Assembly (NCBI GenBank): GCA_964354265.1
Contig: CAYGYY010000006.1
Coordinates: forward strand, 1 to 42,604
Length of the DNA stretch: 42,604 bases
Reading direction: 5' to 3'
Source: Fen731 sp964354265
GTDB lineage: Bacteria > Actinomycetota > Humimicrobiia > Humimicrobiales > Humimicrobiaceae
Shown here piece by piece: positions 1 to 6,873 of this stretch (position 1 is its first letter; each line of letters starts with the position of its first letter). The notes below the pieces were generated by a model, which saw nothing but the letters and a program-made list of their open reading frames with translations, did no database searches and was not told where the DNA came from. Made by a program: the position numbers and the translations under genes.

Positions 1-527
1 AATGTTGTTTTTCCAGAAACATCCCGTGCCGCGTAAATTCCTTCTTTGGCTAAAATCAACAAAGAAATGGAACCAATAATTTGGTTGAAAGCGTATTCTA
101 TACCACTGACAATGTTACTTTTTTTAGCAATTAATTTGCCTATTGCCTCTGTCGCATTAATAATGCCACTGCTTATTTCCGAAAAACTACCTCCCTGACT
201 CATAATTTCTCTTGCTAAATCATTTTTATTTCGCAAAAGACCGGAAGTAGCAATAGCAAATTTACCAAAGGAGCAGTGGATAATAATCGGCTGGGAATCA
301 AAATCACTGATTACCCCGATTCCCTTTTTTCCTTTTAATTTAGGAAGTTCTTCAATAAATTTAGATTTAAACTGGGAAATAGAAATATCATGGATACAGC
401 GGGTAATTTGATGATTTAAAACAGCCAGTCCTGCCTTTTTCGTCCCTAAATGAGAATGATAATCAGTCCCGTAAAAAAGGGATTGCCTGCAGTCTTTAGA
501 TGAAACAATACCAAAAAGTCCGCTCAT
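1..527 (-). CDS. Amidophosphoribosyltransferase-like (PurF paralogue), 3' end outside window
   Basis: The N-terminal 175 residues of a class II glutamine amidotransferase related to PurF are visible; the rest lies left of base 1. The start (MSGLFGIVSSKDC) and the stretch LFYGTDYHSHLGTKKAGLAV match the Ntn-type amidotransferase fold of the PurF-like branch, which has GTDYHSHLGT where classical PurF has the LQHRGQE region. In classical PurF the residue after the start Met or propeptide is the catalytic Cys. Here it is Ser (codon AGC), and no in-frame upstream start restores a Cys. The glutaminase half may therefore be inactive, or the protein may use ammonia or have a regulatory role. The phosphoribosyltransferase half cannot be seen, so the activity is unproven. 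The gene is transcribed leftwards and its upstream neighbour reads the same way, about 200 bases behind. Confidence 0.75.
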   Translation of the reverse strand, partial: MSGLFGIVSSKDCRQSLFYGTDYHSHLGTKKAGLAVLNHQITRCIHDISISQFKSKFIEELPKLKGKKGIGVISDFDSQPIIIHCSFGKFAIATSGLLRNKNDLAREIMSQGGSFSEISSGIINATEAIGKLIAKKSNIVSGIEYAFNQIIGSISLLILAKEGIYAARDVSGKTT

Positions 528-729
528 GTTATCTGCATTTTAACATCTTTTTACAATTTTACTAATTAAATAATTTAAAATTTAAAATCTGTCAGTGATG
601 CTTTTTTATTGATATAAAACATTATCTTTTTAACTTTTTTTAATAAAGAAATATTTTTAGTAAATTTTTTGTCGATTTGAATAAAAATGAAGTCTTAAAT
701 ATATATCTGCACTTTAAACTGATGCATTT

Positions 730-2832
730 TCATAAATAATAGAAAAATCTGTCATAAATCATTTTTGCAAGTTCTGCTGCAGTTGATATTGCATCTATCG
801 CTTTCCCTGGTTTTAATGCATCACTTGTTACATAAAAAGTATATTGTGAACCTTTTAATATTTCTTCCAGTTTATTTTCAGACCTGGTGCCACAGGCAAA
901 AACTACTGACTCTGTTATTCCCAGGCGTATTTTAGTTCCATTCTTTTCAATCTCTATGAAATCACGGCCAATACCGGTGCATTCAGTGCCAGTGTAAATT
1001 GCTATTTTCAGTCTTTTTATTTTTTCATCCAGGAAGCATTTCCTCAAGGGACTGAGTTCCTCGGCAATTTCTTGCTTCATTTCAATGATAATGATTTTTT
1101 TACCCTGTTTTGCAAGAAATTCTGCTGTCTCTACCCCAGTTATACCGCCACCGATTATTGCAACATTCTGTTTTACAGAAACATTGCCATTTAAGACATC
1201 ATGGGATGTTACTGGCACAATTGGTTTTCCATCACAGGATATAACAGGCGCCTGAACGGATGCATGAATATTATCGGATACTAGTGGATTATCAGATATA
1301 TAGCGCTCGTTCAATATATAGGGTATGTCAGGTATGACGGGCGTAGAGCCTGTCGCGATAATTACAACATCAGGGTGTATTTTTTCAATGATGTTTCTAT
1401 TTACTTCAGTCTGAAACCTTATTTCAACACCCGATTTCTCTGCCAGTACTTTCATAGTTGATATTGCTTCAGCTATTATTTCTTTATCAGGAGCCATACT
1501 TCCAAGCCTGAATTGGCCGCCGGCAACATTGGATTTTTCGCAAAGTATCACCTGGAAACCAGATTTAGCTAATATGGCGGCAGCTGTAAGGCCTGCAGGA
1601 CCTGCACCAGCAACAAGTATTTTTTTGGATATTTTGCATGGTTTATCGGGATACATCTTCCCAGGCTCTTCTTTATTGTAATCTGGTGAGCCCTGGCTAT
1701 AAAATGAGAACTGTCGCTCATACCCACAGACAGGATTTATAAGGCAGGAAATATGTTTTTTTTCATAAAAAAGCTTATCAAAACACCCCTGGTTACAAGC
1801 TATGCATTTTAATATGCTCGAAAAATCATCGTCGGAAGCTTTGTTGCAAAATTCCGGATCTGCAAGCTGGCCTCTTCCAACAGCAGTAAAATCTGCATTG
1901 CTTGCGGATATGATCTTATCTGCTGTAAGCGGGTCATTTATGCGCCCTGCAACAATTACCGGAATACTTATTTCCCGTTTTATAATGGCGGCCCTTTCGG
2001 CATTGAAAGCAACAGGTACGTCCATTGGCGGGACTATATAATGAAGCGACTGGTAATTGCCGGCAGATACATGTACAGCATCAACACCAGTTCTTTCTAA
2101 TATTTTTACAATCTGTTTTGCTTCACCTATATTAATGCCGCCATCAACAAATTCATCCGCACTCAGTCTGAAAATAATAGGAAAATAATTGCTGGTTTTT
2201 GTCCTGATATCTCTTACTATTTCTACAGCAAATCTTGTTCTTTTTTCCAGGATTCCTCCATACATGTCATCCCTTTTGTTGGAATAACCACTTAAGAACT
2301 GGCATATAAGATAACCGTGGGCACCATGTATTTCTACAGCTTCAAACCCTGCTTCTTTTGCCCTTGCAGCGGCATCACCAAAAGATTCCACAAGTTCTTT
2401 TATCTGATTAAAATCCAATTGTCTTGGGGTTTCATGGCAAACAGGGCATGGTATTGGTGATGGAGCTACAATGTACCCGGAAAATACATCTGCACCGTTT
2501 ATCTGGCGGCCAGCATGCCAAAGCTGGATTGCAGGCACACCTCCAGCATTTTTTATGGCTCTGGCAAGCTCTCTTAAGCCTGGAATAAATTTATCATCGT
2601 ATAGACCCAGGCCAAACTTACCATTTCCCATAGTAGTCGGATGGACCCCGGAAATTTCTACTATGCTTAACCCGCAGCCACCCTTAGCCCTGGCAACATG
2701 ATAATCAACCAACTTCTGTGAGACAAATCCCCCTTTCTCACAAAGAGCAGTAGCCATTGGCGGAAATACTATACGGTTTTTCAGTTTTAATAATCCAATA
2801 TATCCCTGGTCAAATACACTTTTTAAGATCAT
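730..2832 (-). CDS. NADH:flavin oxidoreductase of the OYE / 2,4-dienoyl-CoA reductase type
   Basis: This 700-residue enzyme has the FadH/BaiCD-like three-part layout. An FMN-binding TIM barrel covers about residues 1-335, with IHGAHGY at 168-174 supplying the His pair and Tyr near the substrate. A 4Fe-4S site follows with Cys 343, 346, 350 and 363 (CIACNQGC plus a later Cys). The C-terminal half binds FAD (GAGPAGLTAAA near 409) and NAD(P)H (GGGITGVETAE near 557). The family reduces enoyl-type C=C bonds (dienoyl-CoA, steroid or aromatic enones) with NAD(P)H, passing electrons through FAD and the cluster to FMN. Length is normal (E. coli FadH has about 670). No substrate can be assigned. No fatty-acid genes are adjacent, so it may stand alone. 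The ribosome-binding site before the ATG is weak. Confidence 0.88.
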   Translation of the reverse strand: MILKSVFDQGYIGLLKLKNRIVFPPMATALCEKGGFVSQKLVDYHVARAKGGCGLSIVEISGVHPTTMGNGKFGLGLYDDKFIPGLRELARAIKNAGGVPAIQLWHAGRQINGADVFSGYIVAPSPIPCPVCHETPRQLDFNQIKELVESFGDAAARAKEAGFEAVEIHGAHGYLICQFLSGYSNKRDDMYGGILEKRTRFAVEIVRDIRTKTSNYFPIIFRLSADEFVDGGINIGEAKQIVKILERTGVDAVHVSAGNYQSLHYIVPPMDVPVAFNAERAAIIKREISIPVIVAGRINDPLTADKIISASNADFTAVGRGQLADPEFCNKASDDDFSSILKCIACNQGCFDKLFYEKKHISCLINPVCGYERQFSFYSQGSPDYNKEEPGKMYPDKPCKISKKILVAGAGPAGLTAAAILAKSGFQVILCEKSNVAGGQFRLGSMAPDKEIIAEAISTMKVLAEKSGVEIRFQTEVNRNIIEKIHPDVVIIATGSTPVIPDIPYILNERYISDNPLVSDNIHASVQAPVISCDGKPIVPVTSHDVLNGNVSVKQNVAIIGGGITGVETAEFLAKQGKKIIIIEMKQEIAEELSPLRKCFLDEKIKRLKIAIYTGTECTGIGRDFIEIEKNGTKIRLGITESVVFACGTRSENKLEEILKGSQYTFYVTSDALKPGKAIDAISTAAELAKMIYDRFFYYL

Positions 2833-2912
2833 ATTTTTTGTTTTTTAATCTAAAACTGTCAGAATGTTATAAATTGCAATGTCAATAAATTTTATCAATT
2901 TTCTAAAATCAT

Positions 2913-3012
2913 NNNNNNNNNNNNNNNNNNNNNNNNNNNNNNNNNNNNNNNNNNNNNNNNNNNNNNNNNNNNNNNNNNNNNNNNNNNNNNNNNNNNNNNN
3001 NNNNNNNNNNNN
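2913..3012. other. Assembly gap (100 N)
   Basis: A run of exactly 100 N, the usual placeholder for a scaffold join of unknown length. The eight bases AAAATCAT occur immediately before it (2905-2912) and immediately after it (3013-3020), which may be a small unmerged overlap. It lies just downstream of the flavodoxin pseudogene. Confidence 0.99.
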
Positions 3013-3016
3013 AAAA

Positions 3017-3126
3017 TCATGATGTAAAAATATTTTGGACGAATCTTTCCGCATTTTCTAAATCCTGTTCGTTTGGCCTGCCGTATTCTGGTGATGTTCA
3101 GAATGATAGATTATTAGAACTTTCAT
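3017..3126 (-). pseudogene. Flavodoxin pseudogene, middle deleted
   Basis: Reading leftwards from the ATG at 3124-3126, the frame gives MKVLIIYHSEHHQNT, a clear flavodoxin N-terminus (first beta strand and FMN-phosphate loop). It then changes to nonsense and stops. In another frame, ending at the TGA at 3017-3019, the same strand gives SPEYGRPNEQDLENAERF followed by VQNIFTS, which resembles a flavodoxin C-terminal helix. The two ends meet at CACCAGAATAC. That stretch fits both sides (HHQNT in one frame, SPEY in the other), so the gene looks like the product of a deletion between about 10-base direct repeats that removed most of a 150-180-residue protein. An assembly collapse is the alternative. 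A second, intact flavodoxin is at 30957-31397. Confidence 0.7.
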
Positions 3127-3231
3127 AATATAAACTTTCTATTTTTTTATCCTGATAGAATATATAATATTTATTGATAATGCCAAAACAAGATTTATTA
3201 TAATTGTAATTAATTAAATATGATAGACTAA

Positions 3232-3333
3232 TACAACTTCGGCAACATCACAGCCGACAAAAAAATTTACCAGGGGCCCTGGCTTATTGACATTATAGCG
3301 GGCAATAACATAAAATCTTTATCAGATATATAA
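3232..3333 (+). pseudogene. C-terminal remnant of an unidentified gene
   Basis: An open stretch of 33 codons without a start, ending in YQGPWLIDIIAGNNIKSLSD-I and a TAA at 3331-3333. Its composition looks protein-like, and a Rho-independent terminator follows 32 bases after the stop, as expected for the 3' end of a real gene. Upstream, an in-frame TAA at 3229-3231 and no usable start codon show that the gene body is gone. I do not recognise the family. Confidence 0.35.
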
Positions 3334-3365
3334 ATTATAAAAACAAAATTGATTTAATATCTCGG

Positions 3366-3389
3366 GCACTTCTTTTGAGTGCTTTTTTT
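3366..3389 (+). terminator. Rho-independent terminator
   Basis: Stem GCACTT / GAGTGC (one T-G wobble at the loop end), a loop of about five bases, then seven T. It faces right and would end transcripts of the remnant ORF just upstream. Confidence 0.7.
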
Positions 3390-3458
3390 ATATATCTATG
3401 GCAAACAGTTATAATAAATAAAATTAAATAAAAAGAGAGATTTAGAAGAGGTTAAATA

Positions 3459-3560
3459 ATGAAAAAAGCTGTATCAATAATAGCTATCGGTACCTTAGTT
3501 GTTATTGCGATATTAATACTTTATCGCTGGATATTTTTACCATTGTCTTTCTCCCAATAA
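3459..3560 (+). CDS. Small single-pass membrane peptide (33 aa), possibly a truncated N-terminus
   Basis: ATG at 3459 follows a purine-rich AGAAGAGG about seven bases upstream. The product starts MKKAVSIIAIGTLVV and continues as a hydrophobic helix to residue 29, ending SFSQ before TAA at 3558. The same frame then stays open from 3561 to a second TAA at 3672-3674 (including IAGSIMNAGAQFNPGKRR). This could therefore be a 71-codon gene interrupted by one nonsense codon: a signal-peptide or anchor region with its exported part cut off. I recognise no family in either part. Confidence 0.35.
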   Translation: MKKAVSIIAIGTLVVIAILILYRWIFLPLSFSQ

Positions 3561-3874
3561 TTGAACGCTGTGCGGCAAGTCATTGCCGGGTCTATTATGA
3601 ATGCGGGAGCGCAGTTTAACCCTGGAAAACGCAGATCCCAAGTGGCTGGCACGCTTAATTTCTCTGAAATTTAATAAAATGGTCAGTCAGCAAAAAAAAT
3701 TATATTTTATTTAAAATAAATTATGACAAAACTAATATAATTATTTTTATTAATTTATGTTGACAACTGTGTATTTATATGTAAGTATTTATTAATAAGT
3801 TGTAACAATTTGTAGCAAATATTTAGCTTTAAAGTTATATATGTAATTGTAAAGTTCGTAGCAATATAGTAGAA

Positions 3875-5647
3875 ATGATAAAAAGAAACTTAGTACAATA
3901 TCGTTTTTGTATTAGGAAACTAATCCCTGTAATAGTCATAGCTTCTGTCATCTTAACTTCGTCTTTTTTTATAACAGAAACCAAAAACATTTTTGCAGGC
4001 AGTGATTCAAAAAACTTAATTTGCATAGATCCCGGGCACGGGGGCAGAGATACTGGAGCAATTGGGCCTTCGGGACTGAGGGAAAAGGATGTTAATCTTG
4101 ATATTGCAGCTAGATTAAGGGATAAACTAAGGGATGCAGGTTTTAAGGTAATATTAACCAGGGAAGATGATACAAAAAAATCTCTTGATGAAATAGTCAA
4201 TTTTGCTAATACAAATAATGCTGATATTTTTGTCAGCGTCCACAATAACTCTCATACCAACCGCGAAAAATGCGGAACAGAGACATTTTTCTTCAGCCAG
4301 TCTGCCGGGGGCAATGTACTGGCAGGTGATATAAATTCTAAAACAATAGAGCAGATCGGTACATTTAACAGGGGTGTAAAAACTGCCAATTTTTTTCAAC
4401 TCAGGAATACAAAAATGACCTCTGCTTTGGTTGAAGGCGCTTTTATTTCCAATCCTGATGAAGAGGCTAAATTAAATGACTCCAATTTCAGGGATAAAAT
4501 TGCAATAGGTATTTATAACGGGATTCTTTTATACCTGAATATTGATGCAAATAATGTTTCAAGCGCCAAAAGACTTGCTTCTGCCCAGTCATTTGTAAAA
4601 AGGGTATATCAAAAAAGCCTTAATATCGATCCTGATTCAACAACTCTAAATAATTGGGCCGATAAGTTAGTTGCAGGTACAATTTCCCATGCAGACATGA
4701 TAAGGGAAATCATCCTCAGTAAACAATTCAAAGATAGAAACCTGACAAATACCCAGTATATAACTGTTTTATATAAGGCTGTACTGGACAGGGACCCTGA
4801 TTCAAATGGAGCAGCCCAATGGCTAAATCAGCTTAAAGTGCTGGACAGAACTGCTGTTCTTAATTATTTCCTGTCTTCAGCTGAGTTTGCAAGTCTTGTT
4901 AATCAATATATTCAATCTGGTTATAATTATACAGGGACAATTGATGGAAATGCTGCCAAAACAAATTCTGCACAGACCACAACTGCTGAGGCCGGCAATG
5001 CTCTTATTTTGTCCTTTCTAAACGGCGTAGGCATCAAGGGAATAGCAGCAAAAACAGCTGGATTATTTAAAGAATTTAAGGATTCTGACGGCAAAAACAG
5101 ATACGGTATATATATGGTTATTGATGCAGATAACTATAACTATCAAAATACAAAGATTATCTGTAAGTCCAATGAACAGGAAATTGTTAAAGCTGCTGAA
5201 GAAATAAAAACGATATTAAAAGCTGGCATTATAACAACCCAAAAAGGAACTGCCCAGGTTTCTGATATAGTCATTATAATTGGTAAGGATTTTTCACTAT
5301 CTTCAGCGGGTACAAGCGCAGCAAATGCTGCAAGTGATGCGTCTGATAAAATTCTTGTAAATATTCTAAATGGCAAGGGCGCCCCGGGCATTGCAGCTAA
5401 AGCTAAAAGTAAAATTGAGACAGTGCTTAATAAGGATAAAAATATTATCAAAGTTACTGAAACAAAAAATGCAGATAGTTTTAACTATACAAATACTAAA
5501 ATAATCATATTTACGAAAAAGTCCGGGATAAATAATATTGCTGAAGATTTAAAAAAGTTCCTCGGTACAGGCGAGATAAAAGAATCATCCAACAATGTTG
5601 ATAATGTAGACATAACTATTATACTGGGGAGCGATTATAAGCAATAA
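3875..5647 (+). CDS. N-acetylmuramoyl-L-alanine amidase with DUF4214 and two LytR_C-type repeats
   Basis: A secreted or membrane-anchored cell-wall hydrolase of 590 residues. Residues 15-40 form a signal/anchor helix. Residues 47-222 are an Amidase_3 domain: DPGHGG gives zinc ligand H55, GLREKD gives E70, FVSVHNN gives H123 and VEGAFISN gives the catalytic E187. This set cleaves the MurNAc-L-Ala bond of peptidoglycan. Residues about 235-345 hold a DUF4214 region (SFVKRVYQKSLNIDPD, then VLYKAVLDRDPDSNGAAQWL), seen in exported and S-layer-associated proteins. Residues about 376-470 and 492-588 are two LytR_C-like repeats, each starting with (I/L)LNG.G..GIAAK and having an (Y/F)NY.NTKII core. 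The C-terminal part probably binds or positions the enzyme at the wall. The gene stands alone; the next gene starts 150 bases later. Confidence 0.88.
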   Translation: MIKRNLVQYRFCIRKLIPVIVIASVILTSSFFITETKNIFAGSDSKNLICIDPGHGGRDTGAIGPSGLREKDVNLDIAARLRDKLRDAGFKVILTREDDTKKSLDEIVNFANTNNADIFVSVHNNSHTNREKCGTETFFFSQSAGGNVLAGDINSKTIEQIGTFNRGVKTANFFQLRNTKMTSALVEGAFISNPDEEAKLNDSNFRDKIAIGIYNGILLYLNIDANNVSSAKRLASAQSFVKRVYQKSLNIDPDSTTLNNWADKLVAGTISHADMIREIILSKQFKDRNLTNTQYITVLYKAVLDRDPDSNGAAQWLNQLKVLDRTAVLNYFLSSAEFASLVNQYIQSGYNYTGTIDGNAAKTNSAQTTTAEAGNALILSFLNGVGIKGIAAKTAGLFKEFKDSDGKNRYGIYMVIDADNYNYQNTKIICKSNEQEIVKAAEEIKTILKAGIITTQKGTAQVSDIVIIIGKDFSLSSAGTSAANAASDASDKILVNILNGKGAPGIAAKAKSKIETVLNKDKNIIKVTETKNADSFNYTNTKIIIFTKKSGINNIAEDLKKFLGTGEIKESSNNVDNVDITIILGSDYKQ

Positions 5648-5797
5648 TTTATTGCCTATATTTAACATTATAAACTATTACTGCTTTGGGCAGCATTTAA
5701 CCTGTTAAATACCTCTATTTGATACTGATAAATTTAAAATATTTTTTATATAATGACCTGGCAAACAAAAAAACATCAAAACTGATTGGGCGCATAA

Positions 5798-6706
5798 ATG
5801 GAAAACATAAATTTGCTGGAATTTAATTTAGAAATAACTAAAAATAATATAATAGATTTTATAAGAAAATATGTGACAGACCTTAACAGGCAGGGCGCTG
5901 TAGTTGGGTTTAGCGGCGGAATTGATTCAGCGCTGGTTCTAAAATTATGCGTGGAAGCCCTGGGCGCAAACAATGTTATTGCTGTCATGCTGCCTGAAAG
6001 AGATTCCAGCAGGCAAAATGCCATAGATGCCAAAAAGTATGCAAATGAACTTGGGGTAAGGGTAATCTATAAAATAATAACCAATATATTATCTGCAATA
6101 GGCGTATACAGACTTTATCCTCCCACTTTCTTTGTAAAAAGAGGTTTAGTTGAAAAATTTGTTTATAACAAGAGATTAGATTTATCTAAAAGATTGCAAA
6201 AAGATATATTCCTGGCAAACCTTGAGGGAGGCAGCGATAAAGAGCTCTCAAAAGGCATAGCGTTCTATAGAATCAAACACAGGTTGAGAAGTATAATTTT
6301 ATTTTATTATGCTGAACTTAACAACTACCTGCTTGCAGGGTGCGCAAATAAAAGCGAGTGGCTCACAGGATTTTTTGTAAAATACGGCGACAGCATTGCA
6401 GATATAATGCCAATAATATCTTTATATAAGACCCAGGTTTTTAGATTGTCTGAATATTTAAAATTGCCGGATTATATTTTGGAAAAAGCGCCAAGTCCCG
6501 ATTTAATCCCCGGCATAAATGATGAAGAAACACTGGGAATATCATATGACAAACTTGATTTAATCCTGGCATGCATTGAAAAGGGTTATCCGGAAGAAAA
6601 AATCACCGCACTTTCAAATTCTACAGAGGAAGAAACAAAAAAAGTTTCTTCATATCTAGAAAAATCTGCTTATCTTAGGACATGGCCGATTATTTTAAAG
6701 CAATAA
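5798..6706 (+). CDS. nadE: NAD+ synthase
   Basis: Adenylates nicotinate adenine dinucleotide and amidates it to NAD+, the last step of NAD synthesis. The PP-loop ATP-pyrophosphatase motif GFSGGIDSALV lies at 37-47. Later blocks match the family: KHRLRSIILFYYAELNNYLL, NKSEWLTGFFVKYGD, the LYKTQVFRLSEYL helix and PSPDLIPGINDEETLGISYD. There is no N-terminal nitrilase domain, so it should use ammonia or a separate glutaminase. At 302 residues it is longer than the common 245-275. The excess sits between the first half and the KHRLR block (roughly 100-165) and is rich in Lys and Arg. The ribosome-binding site is weak. Confidence 0.9.
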   Translation: MENINLLEFNLEITKNNIIDFIRKYVTDLNRQGAVVGFSGGIDSALVLKLCVEALGANNVIAVMLPERDSSRQNAIDAKKYANELGVRVIYKIITNILSAIGVYRLYPPTFFVKRGLVEKFVYNKRLDLSKRLQKDIFLANLEGGSDKELSKGIAFYRIKHRLRSIILFYYAELNNYLLAGCANKSEWLTGFFVKYGDSIADIMPIISLYKTQVFRLSEYLKLPDYILEKAPSPDLIPGINDEETLGISYDKLDLILACIEKGYPEEKITALSNSTEEETKKVSSYLEKSAYLRTWPIILKQ

Positions 6707-6796
6707 AATAAAGCTGTCATATATAACTCCTTGATATAATAAACCTGTAGGAATTTAATGGTGGTTTAGCATGGGTTATAAGAATTACATTACAGA

Positions 6797-6816
6797 TTAT
6801 AGGGATATCCCTATAA
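6797..6816. promoter_or_regulatory. 20-bp perfect palindrome upstream of the glucosidase gene
   Basis: TTATAGGGAT followed by its exact reverse complement, with no spacer, 58 bases before the glucosidase start. Such a site suits a dimeric repressor. It also lies inside a 19-codon ORF (6771-6830, starting MGYKNYITDY) that has a GGTGG element before its ATG, so a leader-peptide role is possible. No regulator gene is adjacent. Confidence 0.4.
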
Positions 6817-6873
6817 AAATGTTACAATAATAAATATTCAATTTACCTTTAAGAATATTTCAAGGAGAAAAAT

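Larger units (their letters stand above)
3127..3874. other. Long, mostly non-coding decayed stretch
   Basis: About 750 bases without a sound gene. It holds a short open tail (3232-3333), a Rho-independent terminator (3366-3389) and a small membrane ORF (3459-3560). The rest is very AT-rich. A perfect -35-like TTGACA at 3760-3765 has no convincing -10 at the right distance, so no promoter is called for the amidase gene that starts at 3875. Confidence 0.6.

Noticed and set aside
2845..3054. Leftward ORF spanning the first N gap
   Set aside because: It exists only because 100 N are translated as unknown residues; the right part belongs to the flavodoxin remnant in another frame.
3760..3789. TTGACA as promoter of the amidase gene
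   Set aside because: No -10 hexamer with more than three matches lies 16-18 bases downstream.
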